In this document: in pieces, positions 27,185 to 35,471 of the stretch
Layout: every line of letters starts with the position of its first letter
Position numbering within the stretch: the first letter of the stretch is position 1
NCBI RefSeq assembly: GCF_021538615.1
Contig: NZ_JAJHIZ010000003.1
Location: 2,790,001-2,854,000 of the forward strand
DNA from: Niabella agricola
GTDB lineage: Bacteria; Bacteroidota; Bacteroidia; Chitinophagales; Chitinophagaceae
Length of the DNA stretch: 64,000 bases
Direction: 5' to 3'
The notes under the pieces: model-generated
The model's input: only the letters and a program-made list of their open reading frames with translations
The model's database searches: none
What the model was told of the DNA's origin: nothing
Made by a program: the position numbers and the translations under genes

Positions 27185-28384
27185 TTAGTCGTTAAGAATC
27201 ATAGCAATTAAAAACCCGATCACCGAAAAGATGATCCCGAACATAAAAATATTGTAGGCCAGCCGTAGCAATTTGTATTTGCGGCCCAGCACCACTCCCT
27301 GTGAAAACACGTCCTTGATCAAAGTATCGTACAGGAAGTCCTTGTCGCCCATAATTTTCCGCATGCCGGAAGCATACTCATCCAGGTGCATCCGGTAAAA
27401 ATTGCCAAAGAACAGCAGGTTGATCTTTTTTGAATCTACTTCTTCCTGTGTAAACAGTCCGTTGGGCAAACTGGGGCGTGTAGCCAGGATGCCTACCACC
27501 ATCGTAACCACTGCGGTGGAAAGGATAAGGAAGGTCGGGTACACCAACGGGTCTTTTCCATCAAGCTTTCGTAACAATAAGGTGATAATGGCCGAAAGAA
27601 TGATTGAGTTTACGGTAATGAGTATCTGCGCCTTGTTATCGGCCATATCGCTCAGCCGCTGGTTATTGGTAGAGGTGATGCGGAACATGGTCTCGATACC
27701 CCGGCCTGGATCTTTCGGGTTCTTTTTGCCGGAAGCAGCCGGTTCTCCCGCTGACTCCGCTACCGGTAATAGAGCTTCCTGTTGTTTTTCCTGCTGTTTG
27801 GCCAGCAGCTTCTCCAGGTTTTCCTGCATTTTATCATTCAAAAGCAACCGGCAGTAATCGGTATGATACCGGTGCTGTTGCAGCAGCCGGATGGCATTCT
27901 GGCGCCATTCATCTTTTGAGATCTTTTTCTGAAAAACGGCTTCTTCTTCTTTCCGCATCAGCTTATTAAACGCTTCAAAATTGGAGGTGCCCAGGTGGAA
28001 GAGATCGGCATCACACACAATGGATTCCAGCTGGTTGGCAGGCTGCTGGGGCATTTTTGTAGCCTGTATACATCCGGCAACAGCGGTTATAAAGGCGGCA
28101 TCCGCTTTTTTCGTAGCAAGGAATTCGGCCGCCAGCCCGGCACCGGTTGCTTCGTGCCCAACCCGGTCTCCTGCATAATAGCCCAGGTCGTGAAACCAGG
28201 CAGCGACCACTGCGATGGCATATTCCCGCTCCGGAAGCTGGTAATGATCTGCAATTTGTTTTGCCGCAGTAACCGCGTGGATGATATGTTCCAGGTTGTG
28301 ATAATACAACTCCGGTTTGGGATGCCGGGCAATATATTGCCTTACATATGCTTCCGCATCCTGTAATAAGGCCGTGTACTCCAT
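27185..28384 (-). CDS. HD-domain protein with Pycsar-effector-type (DUF5706/PycTM) membrane domain
   Basis: 399 residues. The N-terminal HD phosphohydrolase-like domain (about 1-180) shows YYHNLEHI (H29, H33), FHDLGY with H65-D66 and CDADLFHLG with D126, so a metal site is probable. A linker rich in Gln and Glu (190-225) follows. The C-terminal domain (about 232-398) begins RITSTNNQRLSDMADNKAQI and carries membrane segments near 253-272, 284-301 and 377-396. This is the PycTM domain, found in effectors of the Pycsar anti-phage system. No pyrimidine cyclase gene is adjacent. It is the first gene of a five-gene operon with ppk1, so it may be a cellular nucleotide or phosphate sensor rather than a defence effector. 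Confidence 0.87.
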   Translation of the reverse strand: MEYTALLQDAEAYVRQYIARHPKPELYYHNLEHIIHAVTAAKQIADHYQLPEREYAIAVVAAWFHDLGYYAGDRVGHEATGAGLAAEFLATKKADAAFITAVAGCIQATKMPQQPANQLESIVCDADLFHLGTSNFEAFNKLMRKEEEAVFQKKISKDEWRQNAIRLLQQHRYHTDYCRLLLNDKMQENLEKLLAKQQEKQQEALLPVAESAGEPAASGKKNPKDPGRGIETMFRITSTNNQRLSDMADNKAQILITVNSIILSAIITLLLRKLDGKDPLVYPTFLILSTAVVTMVVGILATRPSLPNGLFTQEEVDSKKINLLFFGNFYRMHLDEYASGMRKIMGDKDFLYDTLIKDVFSQGVVLGRKYKLLRLAYNIFMFGIIFSVIGFLIAMILND

Positions 28385-28813
28385 TTTGTTTTTTTAAGTG
28401 GATCGCTAAGCCCCTGTTTACAAAGAAAATAGCGTTGTTAAAGATACGACGAGGAATTTTAAAATGATCATACCCGGCCCGGGGCGGATTGAAGATTTTT
28501 ATGAGCCGCAGCATATGAAGATGCGGAATATGGAGCGGACCCCTTCCCGCAACCGCAGCCCTGAGCGTTCGCATAAATACCGGACCGTTCGATAAAAAAG
28601 GACCAGTCCCATCGTTGCCAACAGCGGCCTTTAAAACAAACGGGCGCCATTTTTCTGTAATAAAATATCTGTAATAGAAAAAAATATCACAAATATATTA
28701 TCACAAAATTGTAATAAGAAATTTGAAATATGTATAAATTATTACAAAATATTGATCCCAACAGTGCGGCCGGAAAACAGGGGCTCTGGCGTAGCAGACA
28801 CTAAAAAACAGGC
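28385..28813. other. Intergenic region with AT-rich repeated motif
   Basis: 429 bp between the operon's first gene and the LuxR-type regulator. 28385-28650 shows nothing recognisable. 28651-28750 is AT-rich and holds TGTAATAA at 28656-28663, TGTAATAG at 28670-28677, TATCACAAA at 28685-28693 and again at 28699-28707, and a perfect inverted pair TTGTAATAA (28709-28717) / TTATTACAA (28739-28747). These may be operator sites. Confidence 0.5.
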
Positions 28814-29575
28814 TTAAAGGAACAATCCAAACCGCATCAGTTCGCTGTAGCTGGAGCAGCCCAGTTTCCGCATAATGTTTTTGCGGTGGGTTTTTACGGT
28901 TTCGCAGGAGATAAAGAGCAGTTCGGCAATTTCCCCATTATTTTGCCCGTTGATCACCATCGACAGGATCTTCCGTTCTCTCCGGGTAAGTTCCTGGAAA
29001 AGCCGGAGATGCGCTACCAAAAAATCATGGTCGCTTAAAAAGCGCCGGAACCGGTTCAGGTAATACGGGAGGTCTGGTGCTTCAATTTCCATGCGGAGTA
29101 CGGCTTTTGCCTTTTCGGCATCCCACTCCACTGCAATCAGGGGCCTGGTGTCCGGAATTGGGGCAACAGGGGCTTCTTTTCTGGTTAGCCACTCCAATGC
29201 CTGGTTTTCGTGGGAAAAGAACCCGGGCCTTAGCGGGGCCTTGCCCTCCTCAAAAATTTCATACACAGAAAGCATGGCGAGTATATCCCGGCTCACCAGG
29301 ATACCTACTTTCTCGGTTACCCCTTTTTGTGCAGCGGGATAATTCAGAAAAGCATCTGTCCATTTCTGCTCCTCCGGTGTAATAATATGCCCGAATTTGG
29401 TATTGTCCCAGAAAGTATACCGGGGAAGCACCCGTTCATACGCCTCCTTAAATGCACGGATGGCGGTTACATATTCATCCGAGCTTTTACATTTCAGGAA
29501 ATCTCCTTTTAAAATATCCGCGCCCGGGATATATTCGATGGTGAAGGCCTCCGTTTTGTACAGGTTTTGAGACAT
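28814..29575 (-). CDS. LuxR-type transcriptional regulator
   Basis: 253 residues. The last 60 residues form a LuxR/GerE helix-turn-helix: ELTRRERKILSMVINGQNNGEIAELLFISCETVKTHRKN is spread over about 190-235, with the TVKTHRKNI recognition helix. The first 180 residues are an unassigned sensor region without a receiver-domain Asp or autoinducer-binding motif; the FWDNTKFGHII portion has no family I can name. It lies 430 bp upstream of the ppk1 operon on the same strand and is flanked by repeated TGTAATA motifs, so it may regulate itself and that operon. The target and signal are not shown by the sequence. Confidence 0.88.
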   Translation of the reverse strand: MSQNLYKTEAFTIEYIPGADILKGDFLKCKSSDEYVTAIRAFKEAYERVLPRYTFWDNTKFGHIITPEEQKWTDAFLNYPAAQKGVTEKVGILVSRDILAMLSVYEIFEEGKAPLRPGFFSHENQALEWLTRKEAPVAPIPDTRPLIAVEWDAEKAKAVLRMEIEAPDLPYYLNRFRRFLSDHDFLVAHLRLFQELTRRERKILSMVINGQNNGEIAELLFISCETVKTHRKNIMRKLGCSSYSELMRFGLFL

Positions 29576-29590
29576 GCTTTTATATTACAA

Positions 29591-29622
29591 CAAAGATAAA
29601 TATAAAGAAGCAGCTCCAAAAA
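29591..29622 (-). promoter_or_regulatory. Promoter of the LuxR-type regulator
   Basis: On the minus strand a TTG at 29617-29619 and TATCTTTG at 29591-29598 are separated by 18 bp, a close match to the Bacteroidota promoter. The ATG is only about 15 bp beyond the -7 box, so the leader is very short. A TTGTAATA motif (minus strand, 29583-29590) lies directly between the -7 box and the start codon. Confidence 0.65.
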
Positions 29623-29814
29623 TACGGTTGCATAACATTTTTATTACACGCTGCATTTGCTATGTGATTTAATTTCAACCGCAAGGAACGCAAGGTTTTT
29701 TTCGCAAGGGTCGCTAAGACATTCATCATTATGGCTCTCGTTGCCCTCCTTGCGGGTCCTTTGCGCACTTCGCGTTCATAAATAATACAAAAAATGTTAT
29801 GCACCCAAAAATAC
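29616..29814. mobile_element. MITE-like element with terminal inverted repeats and 10-bp target duplication
   Basis: CCAAAAATAC occurs at 29616-29625 and again at 29805-29814 in the same direction, the pattern left by transposition. Just inside are inverted ends: TGCATAACATTTTT at 29629-29642 and its complement at 29790-29803. The interior (29677-29779) is one copy of the 'cgcaagg' palindromic unit also found around the GxxExxY gene. The element has no coding capacity, so it would need a transposase supplied elsewhere. It is inserted between the LuxR promoter and lysS. Confidence 0.75.
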
Positions 29815-29932
29815 CAGATCGTATATGTAAAAACGCAGGGTTGACACAGTACAGAGACCGTTCTGTAACTACCTTTACGGGAAGCGGCCCGCTTTCGGGA
29901 ATGATAAGGCCCGAAAAATGTTCCCAAAAAAG

Positions 29933-29940
29933 TATCTTTG
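29933..29940 (+). promoter_or_regulatory. Candidate -7 element for lysS
   Basis: TATCTTTG matches TAnnTTTG, 26 bp before the lysS ATG. A good -33 TTG is not visible. It supports the start at 29967 over a longer in-frame one. Confidence 0.5.
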
Positions 29941-29966
29941 CCGCTCATAAAAATCTGGAGCAGTTC

Positions 29967-31490
29967 ATGAGTACACAATCCTTTTCCGAACAGGAGAAAA
30001 TAAGAAGAGAAAAATTACAAAAATTAAAAGAGGCAGGTATTGACCCCTACCCGGCAGCATTGTTCCCGGTAAGTCATTTTTCTGCAGATATCAAAAATAA
30101 TTTTACTGAAGAAAAGAAAGAGGAATTTGCCCAGGTATGTGTGGCCGGCCGTATCATGAGCATCAATGATAAGGGAAAGGTATTTTTTATTAAGATCCAG
30201 GACAAACAGGGATTGATCCAGCTTTATGTAAAGCGGGACGAACTTTGCCCCGGTGAGGATAAATCATTTTGGGAGAACGTGGTAAAACACGGGCTCGATC
30301 TGGGTGATTTTATCGGCGTAACCGGTTTCGTATTTATTACCAAAACCGGTGAAACCTCGATCCACGCGCAAACCCTTACCCTGCTGGCAAAATCATTAAA
30401 GCCATTACCCGTAGTAAAACGGGATGAGGAAGGGAACATTTTTGACGAAGTTACCGATCCGGAATTCAAGTACCGGCAGCGTTATGCAGACCTGATCATT
30501 AACCCGGCAGTGCGGGAAACCTTCCTGAAGCGTACCCTTCTGGTGAACTCGATCCGGGAATTTCTGAATAAGGAGGGTGCTTTGGAAGTGGAAACGCCGG
30601 TGCTGCAATCCATTCCGGGAGGCGCAGCGGCGCGTCCGTTTAAAACACATCACAATGCACTGGATGTTCCGTTTTATTTGCGCATTGCCAATGAGCTTTA
30701 TTTGAAAAGATTGATCGTGGGTGGTTTTGACTGGGTGTATGAATTCAGCCGTAACTTCCGTAACGAAGGAATGGACCGCACCCATAACCCGGAATTTACC
30801 ATCCTGGAATTCTATGTGGCCTATAAAGACTATTACTGGATGATGGAAACAACCGAACAACTGCTGGAAAAAGCGGCACAGGATGTTTGCGGCACCACCG
30901 ATGTTCCGGTTGGAGATAAAACCATTTCATTTAAGGCACCTTTTCAACGCGTTTCTATTTATGATGCCATTAAGGAGCATACCGGCCACGATGTAAGTGC
31001 CCTGGATGAAGAAGGATTGCGCGCGGTTTGCGGCGAACTGAACATCCATGTAGACAAAACCATGGGTAAGGGCAAACTCATCGACGAGATCTTTGGGGCA
31101 AAATGCGAAGCGCATTATGTGCAACCCACATTTATTATTGATTACCCGGTGGAAATGAGCCCGCTTACCAAGAAGCATCGCAGCAAACCGGGACTGGTAG
31201 AGCGTTTTGAACTGATGATTAACGGAAAGGAAATAGCAAACGCCTACTCTGAATTAAACGATCCTGTTGAACAGCGTGAGCGGTTTGAAGAGCAGGCAAA
31301 ATTGCTGGAGCGGGGTGATGAAGAGGCGATGTACATCGATTATGACTTTTTACGGGCGCTGGAATATGGTATGCCGCCTACCTCAGGTATTGGCTTTGGT
31401 GTAGACCGCCTGGTGATGTTGCTCACAAATCAGCCATCCATACAGGATGTATTATTCTTCCCGCAGATGCGGCCGGAGAAGATGGATTAA
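29967..31490 (+). CDS. lysS: Lysyl-tRNA synthetase, class II
   Basis: 507 residues from ATG at 29967, giving the normal N-terminus MSTQSFSEQEKIRREKL; the longer in-frame extension has no family match. The N-terminal OB-fold tRNA-anticodon domain (about 50-150) includes CVAGRIMSINDKGKVFFIKIQD. The catalytic domain holds the class II motifs: motif 2 in FRNEGMDRTHNPEFTILEFY and motif 3 in GIGFGVDRLVML. It charges tRNA-Lys in the cytoplasm and is transcribed alone, ending at a strong terminator. Confidence 0.98.
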   Translation: MSTQSFSEQEKIRREKLQKLKEAGIDPYPAALFPVSHFSADIKNNFTEEKKEEFAQVCVAGRIMSINDKGKVFFIKIQDKQGLIQLYVKRDELCPGEDKSFWENVVKHGLDLGDFIGVTGFVFITKTGETSIHAQTLTLLAKSLKPLPVVKRDEEGNIFDEVTDPEFKYRQRYADLIINPAVRETFLKRTLLVNSIREFLNKEGALEVETPVLQSIPGGAAARPFKTHHNALDVPFYLRIANELYLKRLIVGGFDWVYEFSRNFRNEGMDRTHNPEFTILEFYVAYKDYYWMMETTEQLLEKAAQDVCGTTDVPVGDKTISFKAPFQRVSIYDAIKEHTGHDVSALDEEGLRAVCGELNIHVDKTMGKGKLIDEIFGAKCEAHYVQPTFIIDYPVEMSPLTKKHRSKPGLVERFELMINGKEIANAYSELNDPVEQRERFEEQAKLLERGDEEAMYIDYDFLRALEYGMPPTSGIGFGVDRLVMLLTNQPSIQDVLFFPQMRPEKMD

Positions 31491-31511
31491 CGGATACATG
31501 ATACATTTTTC

Positions 31512-31542
31512 AAGGCGCTTCCGGTGGAAGTGCCTTTTTTTT
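31512..31542 (+). terminator. Intrinsic terminator of lysS
   Basis: AAGGCGCTTCC-ggt-GGAAGTGCCTT with one G-U pair, followed by a run of T. It sits between lysS and the convergent LytTR gene, whose stop codon touches the T-run. Confidence 0.8.
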
Positions 31543-32227
31543 ATGCGCCCCCGGCCTCCTGTATCCGCATCAGAAACGCCTTCCGGTAGGTATCGCCAAC
31601 CGGAAGCTCCTTTTGACCAACTACCACGGAACCCGCCTGTATTTTTTCCAGTTTATGCAAGTTTACAATGTAAGAACGATGGATCCGCATAAACTGCTGC
31701 TGCGATAAACGCTGCAGTATATCTTTCAAATTGGTAAGCACCATAAAACTGCGCCGGACCGTGTAAATACGGATATAATCTCGTAACCCTTCAATATATA
31801 CGATTTCATCCTCCCGGACGGGGTGCTGCACACCGCTCTCCTTAATATAAAGCACCGGCACGGATTGCGGCAGGGCCTTCCATTGCCGGAATTTTACAAT
31901 GCTTTTTACAAACCGGTCATAACTTATCGGTTTTAATAAATAGTCGATCACCTGGTACTGGTAGCTCTCAACAGCATATTGCGGATACGCCGAGGTGATT
32001 ACGAAACAGTTTTGCCGGTTAAACCGGGCCATCAGTTCCATGCCTGTTTTTTCCGGCATCCGGATATCCATAAATACCAGGTCGGCGAGCCCTTCCTCCA
32101 GATAGGAAATCAAGGGCTGCCACTTTGTTCCACAGGCCATTACAGCCAGCCCTTCCGTTTGCTCAATATAATTTTTGAGCAAGGTTACTGCAAGCGGCTC
32201 ATCGTCCAGTATCACACAGCGGATCAT
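31541..32227 (-). CDS. LytTR-family response regulator
   Basis: 228 residues from ATG at 32227; an in-frame TTG lies five codons earlier. The receiver domain has D8/D9 and the phospho-acceptor D54 in LVFMDIRMPEKTG, and DYLLKPIS supplies the conserved Lys. The LytTR domain follows at about 130-226 (IVYIEGLRDYIRIY, MRIHRSYIVNLHKLEKI). It starts 11 bp after the stop of the LytS-type kinase gene, so the two form a two-component system. Confidence 0.95.
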   Translation of the reverse strand: MIRCVILDDEPLAVTLLKNYIEQTEGLAVMACGTKWQPLISYLEEGLADLVFMDIRMPEKTGMELMARFNRQNCFVITSAYPQYAVESYQYQVIDYLLKPISYDRFVKSIVKFRQWKALPQSVPVLYIKESGVQHPVREDEIVYIEGLRDYIRIYTVRRSFMVLTNLKDILQRLSQQQFMRIHRSYIVNLHKLEKIQAGSVVVGQKELPVGDTYRKAFLMRIQEAGGA

Positions 32228-32238
32228 TTTAGTTTGGG

Positions 32239-33264
32239 TCAAAAATTTATTTGTAAATACACATTATAGATACGCCCGGTTGTAGTGCATTGCAACCGGT
32301 GCCGGTTGGGATAATAAAAGTTCAGGCGCCGCTTTATATTTTCCAGGCCAACGCCCCCTACGGTATCTTTATGCCGTGTGCTGATCTTATTGGTTACCTC
32401 CAGCGTTAGCCGGGAAGCCGTAGTTTCCAGCACAATGGTCACCGGCGATGCGGCATCATCCACTATTCCATGCTTAAGCGCATTTTCTATAAAAGGGGAA
32501 ATCATAAACGGAGGAACCAACTGCTGCCCGTTGGCGATGCTTTTTTTAAACTGCAGGTGCAAGGGGGCTTCATGCCGGAGCTGTTCCAACGCAATCAGGT
32601 TATCAATATACTGTACTTCTTCCGTGAGGAAAACGGTTTCCGCCCCGGCTTCATACGTGGTAAAACGCATCATGCCCGCCAGGGCCTCTATGGCCGGCAG
32701 TGCGGCCTGAGACCGGTTAAATACAAGGGCGTAAATATTGTTTAAGGTATTAAAGATAAAATGGGGATTTACCTGGGCCTTTAAAAACTTTATTTCCGCC
32801 GAAGCCTGCTGTACCTTCATTTGCGCATTTTCTTCCATCAGGCGGATATTATGGATCAATACCCACATAATGGTACTGAGCACAACAGCGGGAAAGGCAT
32901 AATACAGGTTGTCATACGCGTAATACCACAACGGGGGCGTGCCATAATAATTCCGGTATCCCCAAACAGCCGGGCTGATCACCTGCTCAAAACCATACCG
33001 GATACATAAAAACAACACATAGCTGGTCAGCACCGGCAGCAGGTATTTGATAACCGGCTTCCTTTTGCCGAAAAATGGCAGTAAAAAAAAGTAATTGATA
33101 TAAAACACCAGCGCAGTGATGGCCAGGTAAGACACATCAAAGAACCTCAGGCCCGGGAACTGCAGCCTGATTGCAGGGGCATACCCGATCCGGATAAACC
33201 GGATCCCTATAAACAAGACCCAGAATACCAGGTGAATACTGATTGCCGTTTTTTTCCGGAACAT
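32239..33264 (-). CDS. LytS-type sensor histidine kinase
   Basis: 341 residues. Four membrane segments occupy the N-terminal 145 residues (near 8-25, 45-65, 73-90 and 122-140). The His_kinase domain begins FLKAQVNPHFIFNTLNN, with the phospho-accepting H168. The ATP-binding part is VPPFMISPFIENALKHGIV (N-box) and GVGLENIKRRL (G-box). It probably phosphorylates the LytTR regulator encoded next to it. The stimulus is unknown. Confidence 0.94.
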   Translation of the reverse strand: MFRKKTAISIHLVFWVLFIGIRFIRIGYAPAIRLQFPGLRFFDVSYLAITALVFYINYFFLLPFFGKRKPVIKYLLPVLTSYVLFLCIRYGFEQVISPAVWGYRNYYGTPPLWYYAYDNLYYAFPAVVLSTIMWVLIHNIRLMEENAQMKVQQASAEIKFLKAQVNPHFIFNTLNNIYALVFNRSQAALPAIEALAGMMRFTTYEAGAETVFLTEEVQYIDNLIALEQLRHEAPLHLQFKKSIANGQQLVPPFMISPFIENALKHGIVDDAASPVTIVLETTASRLTLEVTNKISTRHKDTVGGVGLENIKRRLNFYYPNRHRLQCTTTGRIYNVYLQINF

Positions 33265-33394
33265 GCCCGTAGTATTTTATGTGAAGTACGTGGGAAATGA
33301 GGAAATAACCAACCTGTTTGCAGACAAAAAAAGGGTGTTTGCAGAGTTTCTTTCTTTACATCGGCCCCGTTTTACAAATTTGAAAAAACATTTT

Positions 33395-34216
33395 ATGATG
33401 CGTATCCGTTCCTTCTGCCTGCTATGCGGCTTCTCCCTTTCGATGGTAGCCCATGGACAGCGCCCTGTATTTAAAGATAAGTTTGATGATGCGATTCCTG
33501 TATTAAACTTCGGAACCTTCCATATGGGATATACACCGGATGCTACAAAAGTAGACTTTGACAAAACAGACAAAAAGAATCAGCAGGAGGTGCACGCTGT
33601 TGCAAAGCTGCTGGCGGCGTTTAAGCCTACCGTTATTATTGTAGAACGGGTGCCGGAACGGAATGAGGCGTTACAGGCGGAATATCAGTCGTACTTAAAA
33701 ACGCCCGATATGGAATTCAAAAACCTGTCGGAGATCCAGCTCCTGGCTTATGAAGTTGGCCGGCTGAGCGGTGCCACCCGGATATACGGGATCGATTTTC
33801 ATGAGAACTATAACTATGCGCTTTTTAGGACGCTGCAGCAAAAGACGGATTCAACCACGATACCGCAATACAATAAACTGGTGGAAGCATTTGCAAAGAC
33901 CCGGAATGAAAAAACAATGGGGGTTAAAGACCGCCTTAAATTAATCAATCACCCGCAAAGCCTCGATTATCTGATCAATGTAAATGCAGACCTGCTCACC
34001 TATGTTTCTACAAAGGGGAATGCGGAGGGTGCCGATCAGGCCGCCAGGTTTTATCATCGCAACCTGGTAATGTTCTCCAACCTGAACCAGTTGCCGCTTA
34101 CAAAAAACGACCGTGTTTTTATCCTGATGGGCGCAACGCATACAGCTTTTTTTAACGAATTTTTCCGCCGCAGTCCCAAATACCGGCCGGTGAATACGTT
34201 TGCTTATTTAAAGTAA
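33395..34216 (+). CDS. DUF5694 secreted protein (TraB/PrgY-like)
   Basis: 273 residues from ATG at 33395; an alternative ATG is the very next codon. A signal peptide (about 1-22) ends near VAHGQ. The core resembles DUF5694: PVLNFGTFHMGYTPDATKVDF, then LLAAFKPTVIIVERVPER with the conserved Glu, IYGIDFHENYNY, and RVFILMGATHTAFFNEFF near the end. The GTFH...E...G-x-x-H arrangement resembles TraB-type putative proteases. Function is unproven. It is divergent from the LytS gene, 130 bp apart, and could be a target of that system. Confidence 0.8.
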   Translation: MMRIRSFCLLCGFSLSMVAHGQRPVFKDKFDDAIPVLNFGTFHMGYTPDATKVDFDKTDKKNQQEVHAVAKLLAAFKPTVIIVERVPERNEALQAEYQSYLKTPDMEFKNLSEIQLLAYEVGRLSGATRIYGIDFHENYNYALFRTLQQKTDSTTIPQYNKLVEAFAKTRNEKTMGVKDRLKLINHPQSLDYLINVNADLLTYVSTKGNAEGADQAARFYHRNLVMFSNLNQLPLTKNDRVFILMGATHTAFFNEFFRRSPKYRPVNTFAYLK

Positions 34217-34369
34217 CACGCGTCCGGCAAAAGAAGTTCTATCAAAAATATTTTTAATGCCCTGTCATACGGCGATGTCTTCCGGGACCCGTTTCAGGAT
34301 CTATCCGGTATTCGATTACGGTATCTTCTGTGTACCCATCTTTATTTGTACTTTTAGCAAAAACATTTC

Positions 34370-35446
34370 ATGACGGAACATACACCACCGGTTTACCTGA
34401 ACACCGCCGCCTGCGGGCTTATCACAAACCCCGTATTGCAAACAGGGATTCATTTATACCAGGACTTTGAAAACCTTGCTTCGGCTGCAAGCGAGCATTG
34501 GCGCGACGTAAAGGCTTCAGAGATCCGAAGCAATATCGCCCGTTTTATAGGTACCGGAGCGGAAAACATTGCGCTCATTCCCAACTTTTCCTATGGGTTG
34601 AATGCCGTGGTGCAAGCCCTCAGCGGTCAGGAAAAAGTATTGCTTTACCGAAAGGACTTTCCTTCAGTATACATCCCTTTCATGGTGAATCAATTTAATA
34701 TTGTGTGGCTGGATGATGATGATGGCTTTTTGATTGATCTGAATAAGATCGAATCGCTTATAAAGACTGAAAAGATCGACCTGGTGGCCATCAGCCATGT
34801 GCAATGGCAGTCAGGTTTTAAGATCGATCTGCAGGCGCTTTGCAGCCTTTGCAGGGACCTTGGTACCCGAACGATTATTGATGCCACCCAAAGTTTGGGA
34901 TCGGTAAAGATCTCTGTCGCCGAATTACAGCCCGATGTATTTATTGCCAGTAATTACAAATGGATGAATGCCGGCTTTGGCACAGGTATCCTGTATATGA
35001 GCCCGGAATTTGCCGCAGCATATCCGCCCAGGATCTCCGGCGCGCACAGCAACGCGTTTCAGTTTGCGGACCTGTCCTTCCGGCAAAATACCAGCATTAC
35101 CAATTACGAACCCGGGAGCCTGAACATGTTTGGCTTCTCCATCCTGGATAAAGCCATTGAAGAAAAAAGCCGGCGGGGTATGGAAGCTATTGAAGCTTAT
35201 AACAGGAACCTCACGGCCTTATTGCTGCGGCAACTTTCTGTTCCGGTTACCGGCGGCGCGGATATGCAACACCGGAGCTCCATCGTTGTGATACGCGAAG
35301 AAAACGGGTTGCATGCATTCCTTGTAAAAAATAATATCATTACCACAATGAGGAACGGGAATATCCGCATCAGTATTCATTTTCATAATACAGAAGCAGA
35401 TATTGAACACCTGATACAGTGCATCGCTGATCATCGCAACGCATAA
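34370..35446 (+). CDS. Class V aminotransferase-fold PLP enzyme
   Basis: 358 residues. The class V/NifS-like fold is recognisable: YLNTAACGL at the N-terminus, NIALIPNFSYGLNAV around the cofactor phosphate site, LVAISHVQWQSG, TRTIIDATQSLGSV with D171 and the Schiff-base K197 in ASNYKWMNAGFG. No selenocysteine lyase or desulfurase Cys loop is seen. Substrate unknown. It stands alone between the DUF5694 gene and the convergent glpF. Confidence 0.9.
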   Translation: MTEHTPPVYLNTAACGLITNPVLQTGIHLYQDFENLASAASEHWRDVKASEIRSNIARFIGTGAENIALIPNFSYGLNAVVQALSGQEKVLLYRKDFPSVYIPFMVNQFNIVWLDDDDGFLIDLNKIESLIKTEKIDLVAISHVQWQSGFKIDLQALCSLCRDLGTRTIIDATQSLGSVKISVAELQPDVFIASNYKWMNAGFGTGILYMSPEFAAAYPPRISGAHSNAFQFADLSFRQNTSITNYEPGSLNMFGFSILDKAIEEKSRRGMEAIEAYNRNLTALLLRQLSVPVTGGADMQHRSSIVVIREENGLHAFLVKNNIITTMRNGNIRISIHFHNTEADIEHLIQCIADHRNA

Positions 35447-35471
35447 GGGTTCTGCAACGCTCGTTGCTTTT

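Noticed and set aside
27185..28384. A complete Pycsar anti-phage system
   Set aside because: Only the PycTM-type effector domain is present. No uridylate or cytidylate cyclase gene adjoins it, and the neighbours are ppk1 and envelope genes.
29641..29648. TGTAATAA copy as an operator of the LuxR-type gene
   Set aside because: It lies inside the MITE-like element next to its terminal repeat, so it is better explained as part of that element.
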